The position numbers were made by a program, and so were the translations under genes. A model generated the notes under the pieces. The model was not told where the DNA came from and searched no databases. It saw nothing but the letters and a program-made list of their open reading frames with translations. Positions 1 to 8,085 of a DNA stretch of 11,098 bases are shown here, in pieces. The stretch lies in contig JAFGBC010000354.1 in assembly GCA_016933355.1 (NCBI GenBank), forward strand, positions 1 through 11,098. The letters are read 5' to 3'. The stretch comes from Candidatus Aminicenantota bacterium. Lineage in GTDB: Bacteria > Acidobacteriota > Aminicenantia > Aminicenantales > JAFGBC01. Positions within the stretch are counted from its first letter, which is position 1. Each line of letters begins with the position of its first letter.

Positions 1-122
1 AAAATCAGGTTATGCTTGGAGCCTTCCTCCGCCTCCGCCTCGCTCAGACCGAGGCCGGTGGCGACCTTCGTCAGCTGGGCCATTTCTTTTTCTTCGAGCT
101 CCAGGAGCGTGTACTCTTTCAT
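1..122 (-). CDS. Probable transcription termination factor Rho, N-terminal fragment (cut by window edge)
   Basis: An open frame starts at the ATG at 122 and runs off the left edge after 40 complete codons. The protein begins MKEYTLLELEEKEMAQLTKV and continues with a short helical segment ending SKHNLI. This matches the pattern of the Rho N-terminal helix bundle, in which a Leu-rich 'L..L..kEl.eLak.lGi' helix is followed by a basic 'kqdLIf' motif. Rho is an RNA-dependent hexameric ATPase that ends transcription, but none of its RNA-binding or ATPase domains lie in the window, so the identification rests on this short region alone. A purine-rich ribosome site (GGAAGAGG) lies 8 bases before the ATG. 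The gene follows lon on the same strand after a 65-base gap. Another protein carrying a Rho-N or SAP-like domain is possible. Confidence 0.55.
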   Translation of the reverse strand, partial: MKEYTLLELEEKEMAQLTKVATGLGLSEAEAEEGSKHNLI

Positions 123-187
123 CGATCTTACCTCTTCCGAGAAATTGCGGGCGCGGACGCGCCTGTACATTCAATCAATTCTTGATT

Positions 188-2626
188 CTAATGAGCTAAG
201 CCTGGGCCGGCCCCCTCCGCTTCTCCGGTCGCGGGCGGCGTCTCCTTTCGGCTGTCCTCCGCCGTCGTCTCGCCGGCCGGCTTGGCGTCGGCGAGGTCCC
301 GGATCAGCGCGAGCTTGAGGACCTGGTCCATGGTCTCGACCAGGTGGATGACCATCTCCTGCTTGAGGAGCTTGGGAATATCCTTGAGGTCGGCCCGGTT
401 GTCGAGGGGGATGACGGCTTCCCGGATCCCTTCCCTATGGGCGGCCAAGAGCTTCTCCTTGATCCCGCCCACCGGCAGGACCTTGCCCTTCAACGTGATC
501 TCGCCGGTCATCGCGATCTTCTTGGCGACGGGAATCTCGGTCAGCAGCGAGATGATCGAGGTCGCGATCGTGATCCCGGCCGAAGGGCCCTCCTTGGGCG
601 TCGCGCCCTCCGGGACGTGGATGTGGATGTCGAAATTCTTATGAAGGTCGCGGGCGAAGCTGAGCTCGTAGATCTTGCCCCGGACGAAGCTGAAGGCGGC
701 CTGGGCCGACTCCTGCATGATCGCGCCCAGCTGGCCGGTCAGGGTGAAATTCCCTTTGCCGTGGATCTTGGTCGACTCGAAGGTCAGGATCTCGCCGCCG
801 GTCTCGGTCCAGGCCATCCCGATCGCGACGCCGATCTCGTCCTTGCGGTCGATCTCGGAGCGCCGGAACTTGGGGATGCCCAGATAGCTCTCGAGGTTGC
901 GCGGCGTCACCCGTTCCCGATGGTCGCGGCCCCGGTCGACGACGCGCTTGACGATCTTGCGGCAGATGGTCGTGATCTCGCGCTCCAGGTTCCGGACGCC
1001 GGCCTCCTTGGTGTATTCGCGGATGATCTTGGCCAGGGCCGGGTCGCTGAGGCCGAGGGCGGACGGCGCCAGACCGTGGGATTTCGTCTGCTTGGGGACG
1101 AGGAAGCGCTTGGCGATCTGGAGCTTTTCGTCCTCGGTGTAGCCGGGGATGCGGATGATCTCCATCCGGTCGATGAGCGGCCGGGGAATGGGCTCGGTCT
1201 GGTTGGCGGTCACGATGAACATGACCTGGGACAGGTCGAAGTCGGTGTCGATGTAGTGGTCGAGGAAGGCATTATTCTGCTCGGGGTCGAGGACCTCCAT
1301 CAAGGCCGACGCCGGGTCGCCCCGGAAGTCCATGCTCATCTTGTCGACCTCGTCCAGGAGGAAGACGGGATTCTTGGTCCCGGCCCGCTTGATCATCTGG
1401 ATGATCCGGCCCGGGTAGGCCCCGATGTAGGTCCGGCGGTGGCCGCGGACCTCGGCTTCGTCCCGGACGCCTCCCAGAGAGAGCCGGACGAAGCGTCGTC
1501 CGGTCGCCCGTGCGATCGACTTGCCCAGCGAGCTCTTCCCTACTCCGGGGGCACCCAGAAGGCCCAGGATGACGCCTTTCGGCTGCTTGACGAGCTGCCG
1601 GATGGCCAGGTATTCGAGGATGCGCTCCTTGACCTTCTCCAGGCCGAAGTGGTCTTCGTTGAGGATCCGCTCGGCGTCCTTGAGGTCCCGCTTCTCGCGG
1701 GATTTCTTGGTCCAGGGCAGGGAGATCAGCCAGTCCAGGTAGTTGCGGCAGACCGTCGCCTCGGCCGACATGGGGGGCATCGTCTCCAGGCGGTCGATCT
1801 CCTTCTGGGCCTTGTCCAGGGCGTCGGGCGGAAGCCCGGCTTTGGCGATCTTCTGCTTGAGTTCGTCGATCTCGTTGGGCTGGTCCTCCTTGCGGTAATT
1901 GAGGCCGGCCGGGAAGACCTTTTGCCCCTGATCCCCGCCGTAGACGCCGGTCTTGCGCCGGGACCCCTTGGCCATCTCGTGCTTGAAGCGGGTCCTGAGC
2001 TTGAGGATCTCATTCTCGAGGACGAAATTGAGCCGGCGCAGCCGTTCCAGGCTGTTGACGGTCTCGAGGATGTTCTGCTTCTCCTCCAGGGGGAGGTAGA
2101 GGTGGGAGGCGATGATGTCCGAAACGCGTTCCGGCGCGTTGTCTTTCAGGGCGGACACGATGGAATCGACGTTGGCGCTCTGGTGGATCTTGAGGTACTC
2201 CTCGAATAGGCCCAAGACCCTCTTGTGGAGCTCCTTGGCTTCGGGGCTGCGATCCTCGGTGTCCTTGACGATTTTGGCCAAGACCTGGTAGTAGGGCACC
2301 GTCGACAGGTATTCGATCACCCTGGCCCGGCGCTTGCCCTCGACGATGACCTTCGTGTTCTGGTCGTCCGATTTGGCGGTCCGGATGATCTTGGCCGTCA
2401 CCCCGAGCGAGTAGATGTCCTTGGGGGTCGGGTTGTTGACGTTGGGGTCCATCTGGGCCGAGAGGAAGACCAGGCCGTCCTTCTCGAGGGCCTTCTCCAG
2501 GGCCTGGACCGAGGAGGGCCGGCCGATGATGAACGGAACCAGGGTCGAGGGGAAGACGACCAGGTCGCGCAGGGGGATGAGCGGGATATTGCGGATGACT
2601 TCGGCGTGTTCGTTGGCGTCCGTCAT
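188..2626 (-). CDS. lon: ATP-dependent protease Lon (endopeptidase La)
   Basis: This is a cytoplasmic AAA+ serine protease of 812 residues, the usual length for bacterial LonA. In order it has an N-terminal substrate-binding domain (about 12-205, with IPLIPLRDLVVFPS), a helical linker, and the AAA+ module with Walker A GAPGVGKSS (358-366) and Walker B FLLDEVDK (422-429). The C-terminal protease domain carries the catalytic Ser682 in PKEGPSAG and Lys723 in GGIKEK. An acidic, Pro/Ala/Thr-rich tail of about 35 residues follows and looks disordered. The ATG at 2626 was chosen because it gives the family start and lies 2 bases after the clpX stop, with a GGGGAG ribosome site inside the end of clpX; this implies coupled translation. 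The frame stays open far upstream, but that part is a shadow over clpX and clpP. Residues 221-247 are unusually Gly-rich where the family has a conserved helix. Confidence 0.96.
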   Translation of the reverse strand: MTDANEHAEVIRNIPLIPLRDLVVFPSTLVPFIIGRPSSVQALEKALEKDGLVFLSAQMDPNVNNPTPKDIYSLGVTAKIIRTAKSDDQNTKVIVEGKRRARVIEYLSTVPYYQVLAKIVKDTEDRSPEAKELHKRVLGLFEEYLKIHQSANVDSIVSALKDNAPERVSDIIASHLYLPLEEKQNILETVNSLERLRRLNFVLENEILKLRTRFKHEMAKGSRRKTGVYGGDQGQKVFPAGLNYRKEDQPNEIDELKQKIAKAGLPPDALDKAQKEIDRLETMPPMSAEATVCRNYLDWLISLPWTKKSREKRDLKDAERILNEDHFGLEKVKERILEYLAIRQLVKQPKGVILGLLGAPGVGKSSLGKSIARATGRRFVRLSLGGVRDEAEVRGHRRTYIGAYPGRIIQMIKRAGTKNPVFLLDEVDKMSMDFRGDPASALMEVLDPEQNNAFLDHYIDTDFDLSQVMFIVTANQTEPIPRPLIDRMEIIRIPGYTEDEKLQIAKRFLVPKQTKSHGLAPSALGLSDPALAKIIREYTKEAGVRNLEREITTICRKIVKRVVDRGRDHRERVTPRNLESYLGIPKFRRSEIDRKDEIGVAIGMAWTETGGEILTFESTKIHGKGNFTLTGQLGAIMQESAQAAFSFVRGKIYELSFARDLHKNFDIHIHVPEGATPKEGPSAGITIATSIISLLTEIPVAKKIAMTGEITLKGKVLPVGGIKEKLLAAHREGIREAVIPLDNRADLKDIPKLLKQEMVIHLVETMDQVLKLALIRDLADAKPAGETTAEDSRKETPPATGEAEGAGPGLAH

Positions 2627-2628
2627 GT

Positions 2629-3879
<1,251 letters not shown>

Positions 3880-3915
3880 GTTCCTTCCGGGTCCGTCGGG
3901 ACCGATTGAAAGATC

Positions 3916-4515
3916 CTAGGGATTCCCCGCGGCGCCCCGGCGGACGATGATGTGGTCGATGAGACCGTAGTCCTTGGCCTGGGCGGCCGTCATGATGAAA
4001 TCCCGTTCGATATCCGCTTGGAGCCTGTCCAGGGGCTGCCGCGTGTGCCGGTTGAGGATCGCGTTGATGTCGTCCCGGACCCGGAGGATCTCCTTGGCCT
4101 GGATGGCGACATCCGACGCCTGTCCGTGAAATCCTCCGAACGGCTGATGGAGGATGACGCGGGCGTTGGGCAGAGAATAGCGCTTGCCCGGCGTTCCCGC
4201 GGCGAGGAGGACGGCGGCCATGCTGGCCGCTTGTCCAACGCATATCGTTGAAATTGAAGAGGTTATATATTGCATCGTGTCGTAGATCGCCAGCCCGGCC
4301 GTCACGCTTCCCCCCGGCGAGTTGATATAGAGAAAGATCTCCTTGTCGGGATTGTCCGCCTCCAAGTAGAGGAGCTGGGCGATGACGGTATTGGCCACAT
4401 CGTCGTTGATCTCGGTCCCGATGAAGACGATATGGTCCTTGAGAAGCCGCGAGTAGATATCATAGGCGCGTTCACTTCGACCGTCCTGTTCGACGACAAA
4501 GGGGATGACAGCCAT
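3916..4515 (-). CDS. clpP: ClpP, proteolytic subunit of the Clp protease
   Basis: This is a serine peptidase of family S14 with 199 residues; it forms a double heptameric ring that degrades proteins unfolded by ClpX. The catalytic triad is complete: Ser98 in GQAASMAA, His123 in VILHQPFGG and Asp172 in IERDFIM. The substrate-binding INSPGGSV segment (65-72) is present. The start MAVIPFVVEQ closely resembles the short propeptide-like N-terminus of many ClpPs. The ATG lies 14 bases after the tig stop and has no clear Shine-Dalgarno sequence. A strong promoter overlapping the end of tig would give a leader of only about 15 bases. clpX follows, so the two ClpXP subunits are made from one transcript. 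Confidence 0.98.
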   Translation of the reverse strand: MAVIPFVVEQDGRSERAYDIYSRLLKDHIVFIGTEINDDVANTVIAQLLYLEADNPDKEIFLYINSPGGSVTAGLAIYDTMQYITSSISTICVGQAASMAAVLLAAGTPGKRYSLPNARVILHQPFGGFHGQASDVAIQAKEILRVRDDINAILNRHTRQPLDRLQADIERDFIMTAAQAKDYGLIDHIIVRRGAAGNP

Positions 4516-4529
4516 GGTGAAAGGCTTCG

Positions 4530-5822
4530 TTAATCCATTATAGCCGACCGGGCCAAAAAGTCAACGGCCTTCTTCAGGAGAAGGCTCGTCCGCAACTCCC
4601 CGCGGCGGTCCTCGGCGTCGAACGTCTCGCGGAGACGGGCGAAGGGAACGTTGTGGGATCGCGCCAGGCGCCGGATCTCGTCGTCGGTCTCCTCCTCGCT
4701 GACCTCGAGACGCTCGGCCTCGGCGATCTTCCTCAGAATCATGTGGTTGCGGACCTTGCGCTCGGCCCGCCGGGCGGCCTCGGCCCGGAGCGCCTCGAAC
4801 TCGGCCGGTGGAATCCGGACCGTCTTCCCGTCCGGGCCGGTTAACGCCTCGGACAGGATGCCCTCGGCCTCTCGCTCGACCAGCGCGGTCGGCAGCGGCA
4901 GCGCCATCCGGTCGGCGATCGCCTGGATCATCTCCTCGGCGGCTTCGCGACGGGCCTGGTGATCGCGCCCGGCCTGGAGCTCTCTCCGAACCCGGCTCTT
5001 GAGGTCCTCGAGGCCGGCGTAGTCCCCCAAGCCGCGCGCCCATTCGTCGTCTAGGTCGGGAAGCTTGCGGGCCTTGACGGACAGGGCTTTCAGGCTGTGC
5101 TCGACGCTCTTCCCGGCCAGCTTCCTGTTGGGATGGGCGGTCGGGTAAGCGATCTGGAACGTCCGTATGTCCCCGGGTTGGATTCCGGCGAGATGGGCGT
5201 TGAGCGCGGGGTCGTTGTCGGCGTGTCCGGCCAGGAGGACATGCTTATCGGTCGGGAAGAACCGTTTGGTCTGAAGATCGCGGGTCCTGAGCTCGACGGC
5301 GACATAATCGCCGTCGACGGCTCCCCGCCCCTCGACCGGGACGAAAACGGCCGTCTGTTGGCGGAGGGAATCCAAGGCTGCGTCAACGTCCGTATCGCCG
5401 ACCGGGACGGCCTTTTTCCGGACCTGGACGGAGCGCAGGTCGGGCAGGTCGAACTCGGGCCACACTTCGAAGGACGCCGTGAACCGCAGGGGGTCCCCTT
5501 CTTCGTAGCGGACATCGCGGATCACGGGCGGCTCGAGGGGGGAAACGGCGCGACTCCGCAAGGCGTCTTGGATGGCGCGGGGGGCCAGGGCCTCGATGAC
5601 CGAGTGGCGGAGGTCGTCGGAGAGGATCCGCTTGACCATGTCCCGGGGCGCCCGTCCCGCCCGAAAGCCGTCGAGTTTGACACGGGCCGCGGTCCGGTCC
5701 AGGGCGCTCACGAATTCGCGGGCGGCCGCGGCGGCCGGGATTTCGATGTCGATTTCCCTCCGTGTGGCGTCGATCACGCGAAACGACGCGTCCGGAGTGT
5801 CATCCGCTGTGCGGGTTGTCAT
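4530..5822 (-). CDS. tig: Trigger factor, ribosome-bound chaperone
   Basis: This chaperone binds nascent chains at the ribosome exit tunnel. The 430 residues are a typical length. The N-terminal ribosome-binding domain carries the signature GFRAGRAP (52-59, family GFRxGxxP). A conserved FEVWPEFDLPD linker (119-129) leads to an FKBP-like PPIase domain (about 165-250). The C-terminal arms are helical and highly charged. Within the PPIase domain, GDYVAVEL, LAGIQPGD and KLAGKSVEH align with the family, but the usual FP aromatic pair reads YP, so prolyl isomerase activity may be weak. There is a short N-terminal extension of about 10 polar residues. An AGAAGGA ribosome site lies 10 bases before the ATG at 5822. 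It is preceded by tRNA-Leu and followed by clpP. Confidence 0.95.
   Translation of the reverse strand: MTTRTADDTPDASFRVIDATRREIDIEIPAAAAAREFVSALDRTAARVKLDGFRAGRAPRDMVKRILSDDLRHSVIEALAPRAIQDALRSRAVSPLEPPVIRDVRYEEGDPLRFTASFEVWPEFDLPDLRSVQVRKKAVPVGDTDVDAALDSLRQQTAVFVPVEGRGAVDGDYVAVELRTRDLQTKRFFPTDKHVLLAGHADNDPALNAHLAGIQPGDIRTFQIAYPTAHPNRKLAGKSVEHSLKALSVKARKLPDLDDEWARGLGDYAGLEDLKSRVRRELQAGRDHQARREAAEEMIQAIADRMALPLPTALVEREAEGILSEALTGPDGKTVRIPPAEFEALRAEAARRAERKVRNHMILRKIAEAERLEVSEEETDDEIRRLARSHNVPFARLRETFDAEDRRGELRTSLLLKKAVDFLARSAIMD
4537..4564 (-). promoter_or_regulatory. Strong sigma-70-type promoter for clpP-clpX-lon, inside the 3' end of tig
   Basis: Reading the minus strand, TTGACT (4564-4559) is followed after 16 bases by a perfect TATAAT (4542-4537). 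The -35 box differs from consensus at one position. Transcription would begin near 4530, at the tig stop codon, leaving about 15 bases before the clpP ATG. The position and box quality make this the best promoter candidate for clpP-clpX-lon. Confidence 0.7.
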
Positions 5823-5878
5823 AACGCCATCGTCCTTCTGCGGGAATTCCCATGCTCCGGGCGGAGAGGCTCCGAGAG

Positions 5879-5963
5879 TGGGCAGAGCGGGACTCGAACC
5901 CGCACTCCTTCATCAGGAACTAGGTCCTAAGCCTAGCGCGTCTGCCGATTCCGCCACCTGCCC
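5879..5963 (-). tRNA. tRNA-Leu, anticodon UAG
   Basis: The 85-base gene runs from G1 at 5963 to the discriminator A at 5879 on the minus strand. The acceptor stem pairs GGGCAGG with TCTGCCC (one G-T pair). The anticodon stem pairs CTAGG with CCTAG around the loop CTTAGGA, giving anticodon TAG, which reads CUA and related leucine codons. A long class II variable arm and a normal T arm (GTTCGAGTC core) are present, as expected for tRNA-Leu. The 3' CCA is not encoded and must be added after transcription. It stands 56 bases before tig on the same strand with no obvious terminator between. Confidence 0.97.
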
Positions 5964-6036
5964 GTCCTTGACGGCGAGAGAGAACTTCCAGCAGAGAAAA
6001 CGGGAGCGCCCTCGCGCCGGTCAGAGCTGAGGATTG

Positions 6037-6065
6037 AACATAACACAGACGCGCCGTCTTGTCAA
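6037..6065 (-). promoter_or_regulatory. Promoter for tRNA-Leu, probably also tig
   Basis: On the minus strand a perfect TTGACA (6065-6060) is followed by a 17-base spacer and TATGTT (6042-6037), a four-of-six match to TATAAT. The start site would be near 6030, about 67 bases before the first base of the tRNA. No separate promoter is evident between tRNA-Leu and tig, so this one may drive both. Confidence 0.7.
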
Positions 6066-6093
6066 ACGCCGCGACCCGATTCCGTATCTCTAA

Positions 6094-7935
6094 TTATCTC
6101 AGAAGTTTGCGAAGCTTCTCGGCCAGCTCGGGGTCGATCCGCGTCAGGTTGTTGTAGACGTCCCTGGCGCTGAAGTTATCGTTGAGGTTGAGGTAGACGA
6201 TGGCCAGGTTATAGAGCGCGACGCCGTAGTCGGGCTTGAGCTCAACGCACTTGCGAAGCGGTTCGAGGGCCGAGTCGAAGTCTTTGAGGAGCATGAATCC
6301 GACGCCGACGTTCAGCCAGCCGTAGACATCGTCGGGGCGCATCGTCGTGTACTGGCGGAAGGCGTCGATCGACTCCCGCGTCTTTTTCTGCTTGGAATAG
6401 CTGAACCCGATCTGGTACCAGGCCTCGGCGCTGTCGGGCTTGATGGCCAGGACGTCGCGGAAGGCTTGGATGGCCTCGTCGTAGCGTTCCAGCTTGAAAT
6501 ACATGATGCCCAGGTTATAGACGGACATCTCGTTCTTGGGGTTGAGATCGACGACCTTACGGGCGGCTTCGATGGCCTTGGCGTAGTTCCCGGCCTCGTC
6601 ATACATCTTGACGACCATGCTGAAGTAGGTCGCAGCTTCCTGGGGATTCAGGAGGGCCAGGTTATTATAGATCTCTTCGGCCTTGGCCTGTTCGTTGGCC
6701 TTCTGGTAGGCCATGGCCAGCGTGTAGTTCGTCTTGATGTCCCGGGGCTGGGTTTCGGACGCCCTAAGGAGGGCTTGGATGGCCATATCGTACTGGGCCA
6801 GCTCGATATAGCACAAGCCGAGCTGCAGGTACCCCGTCCAGGGATTCTCGGGCTGCGACTGGATGTACTTGCCGTAGGCGTCGGCGGCCTTGGCGAAGTC
6901 TTTGACCTGTTCATAGGCCAGGCCGAGGTTGTAATAGGCTTCCTTGTCGCTGGGGTTTAATCGGGCCGCCTGTTCCAGGAGCGGCACGGCATCGGCAAAT
7001 TGCTGGAGGCGGATATAGACCTGTCCCAGCCCGGCCAGGGCCTGGACGTTGTTGGGCGACTGTTCGAGGACGCGCCGGTAAGCCTGGATGGCTCCCTGGT
7101 AGTCCCGGTTGCCGGCGAGAACGGAGGCCAGGTAGGTCTGGGCGTCGATCAGCTGGGGATTCAGGGTCACCGTCCTGGTCAGAAACCTCTCGGCGCGCGC
7201 CGTGTCCTGGGTCAGGTAGGCGAGCCGGCCCGCCAGATAGGCGCCGTCGAGGTTCTGGAGATAATCCTCCGGCGTCCATTCATCGAAGGGAATCACCCGT
7301 CCCTGAAGGCTCATCTGCCGGACGACGTTGATCGGGATCAGGAACTTTAGACCCCTATCCAGGATGCCCAGCATGCCGACGATCTGTTCGTTGAGCGCAA
7401 AGACCGGCCCGCCCTGGAACGACTCCGGCATATCCAGGCTGAGCGTGAAGATGTTCTTGGACTGGCCGAGGGCGACACTTTCGCGGATTGTCCCCTCCCG
7501 GACCTGGAGGACGCCGTCGGCTTCTCCGCCGATCGCGAAAACCCGGTTACCGGAAGCGAGCGTATCCGAGTTTCCGATGGTGAGGATGGGGAGCTCCCCC
7601 TTGATCCGGACCAGGGCGATATCGAACTCGCGGCTGATAGCCGCGATCCCTTCGACCTTGAGCTTCTTGCCCTTGTTGTTGACGGCTTCCACGCTCGAGG
7701 CCATGCTGACCAGATGGTAGTTCGTGGCGATATATTCCGAGTTGACGGCATATCCCGTGCCCCGGCCGAGAACGTCCTTGGCGGCGGAGTAGGCCGTCAG
7801 CGTGACGACGCCGGCTTGATTCTGGTTCAGGATGCGGACCGACTCGACGGTTTGGGACGGGAACTGCGCGGCGATCGGAGCCGCGAGGACGAGGCACAGC
7901 CCGGTCCCGACGACGAACGACGTCCGTTTGTTCAT
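6094..7935 (-). CDS. Exported trypsin/HtrA-like pseudoprotease with about 11 TPR repeats
   Basis: The 613-residue protein starts with a signal peptide (basic MNKR, hydrophobic 6-20, likely cut after Ala23 in IAA-QFPS), so it should act outside the cytoplasmic membrane. Residues about 40-210 form a chymotrypsin-fold domain like S1C proteases. His74 (TNYHLV) and Asp105 (FDIALVRI) match the triad, but the nucleophile motif GNSGGP reads SFQGGP, putting Gln174 at the serine position. The Gly-Gly-Pro of the oxyanion region is kept. Activity is therefore doubtful. From about 230 to the end there are about 11 TPR units of 33-34 residues, suggesting a scaffold or peptide-binding role. The start at 7935 is preferred over an upstream ATG at 7974 because AGGAGG lies 8 bases before it and the signal peptide follows at once. 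It is transcribed divergently from the next gene. Its substrate or partner is unknown. Confidence 0.88.
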   Translation of the reverse strand: MNKRTSFVVGTGLCLVLAAPIAAQFPSQTVESVRILNQNQAGVVTLTAYSAAKDVLGRGTGYAVNSEYIATNYHLVSMASSVEAVNNKGKKLKVEGIAAISREFDIALVRIKGELPILTIGNSDTLASGNRVFAIGGEADGVLQVREGTIRESVALGQSKNIFTLSLDMPESFQGGPVFALNEQIVGMLGILDRGLKFLIPINVVRQMSLQGRVIPFDEWTPEDYLQNLDGAYLAGRLAYLTQDTARAERFLTRTVTLNPQLIDAQTYLASVLAGNRDYQGAIQAYRRVLEQSPNNVQALAGLGQVYIRLQQFADAVPLLEQAARLNPSDKEAYYNLGLAYEQVKDFAKAADAYGKYIQSQPENPWTGYLQLGLCYIELAQYDMAIQALLRASETQPRDIKTNYTLAMAYQKANEQAKAEEIYNNLALLNPQEAATYFSMVVKMYDEAGNYAKAIEAARKVVDLNPKNEMSVYNLGIMYFKLERYDEAIQAFRDVLAIKPDSAEAWYQIGFSYSKQKKTRESIDAFRQYTTMRPDDVYGWLNVGVGFMLLKDFDSALEPLRKCVELKPDYGVALYNLAIVYLNLNDNFSARDVYNNLTRIDPELAEKLRKLLR

Positions 7936-7943
7936 GGATCCTC

Positions 7944-7949
7944 CCTCCT
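7944..7949 (-). promoter_or_regulatory. Ribosome binding site that fixes the start of the protease-TPR gene
   Basis: A perfect AGGAGG on the minus strand lies 8 bases before the ATG at 7935. An in-frame ATG at 7974 would place this site inside the coding region, so the downstream ATG is the better start. Confidence 0.8.
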
Positions 7950-7981
7950 GGACAGGAGACGATAGGCTGGACATTGGCTAC

Positions 7982-8011
7982 ATATTGACATAGATAAAAA
8001 TACGATGTCAA
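7982..8011 (-). promoter_or_regulatory. Probable promoter of the protease-TPR gene
   Basis: On the minus strand a perfect TTGACA (8011-8006) is followed after 18 bases by CAATAT (7987-7982), preceded by TG one base upstream, as in extended -10 promoters. The -10 box alone is weak (three of six). The start would be near 7975, giving a leader of about 40 bases that includes the AGGAGG site. Confidence 0.5.
7985..8011. repeat. Perfect inverted repeat, possible operator
   Basis: TTGACAT (7985-7991) and its exact reverse complement ATGTCAA (8005-8011) flank a 13-base AT-rich spacer. Arm centres are 20 bases apart, about two helical turns, which suits a dimeric regulator. The element fills the space from the -35 to the -10 region of the protease-TPR promoter, so a bound protein would block RNA polymerase. 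One arm also serves as the -35 box, so part of the symmetry could be chance. Confidence 0.45.
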
Positions 8012-8045
8012 CCCCTTCCTCCCTGGGATAGGGCCTCGGACGGAG

Positions 8046-8075
8046 TTGACAACGGGCGGCGTCCTTGAGTAGCCT
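8046..8075 (+). promoter_or_regulatory. Possible promoter of the GT87 operon
   Basis: A perfect TTGACA (8046-8051) is followed after 18 bases by TAGCCT (8070-8075), only a three-of-six match to TATAAT. Transcription would begin about 8081-8084, just before the ATG at 8086, predicting a leaderless or nearly leaderless message. The weak -10 box keeps confidence low. Confidence 0.35.
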
Positions 8076-8085
8076 GAATCCACCC

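Noticed and set aside
150..163. GC-rich hairpin (GGCGCG/CGCGCC) between lon and the rho-like gene
   Set aside because: A short stem with a 2-base loop, not followed by a T-run on the minus strand, and it lies close to the next ribosome site. Not a convincing terminator.
173..187. AT-rich inverted repeat (AATCAA/TTGATT) directly after the lon stop
   Set aside because: A weak 6-bp stem with a 3-base loop and no T-tract; too weak to call a terminator.
344..2209. Very long open frame on the plus strand, antisense to lon (621 codons), and similar ones antisense to clpX (2644-3681), tig (5097-5930) and the lipid kinase (10248-11084 region)
   Set aside because: These arise from third-position G/C bias in real genes on the other strand. 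Their proteins are low-complexity (rich in Asp, Gly, Leu, Val) with no family motifs.
3890..3903. Small hairpin (GGTCC/GGACC) in the clpP-clpX gap
   Set aside because: Five base pairs only, no T-run, next to the clpX ribosome site; could be chance in GC-rich DNA.
5842..5851. Perfect 10-base palindrome GGGAATTCCC between tRNA-Leu and tig
   Set aside because: Short, single copy and without other context; I cannot support a regulatory call.
7936..7974. Upstream ATG at 7974 adding 13 residues to the protease-TPR protein
   Set aside because: It would bury the AGGAGG site in the coding region and put a polar stretch before the signal peptide.
8065..8085. TTG start for the GT87 gene
   Set aside because: It overlaps the candidate -10 box and has no ribosome site; the ATG at 8086 gives a typical basic start before the first helix, though TTG is not excluded.
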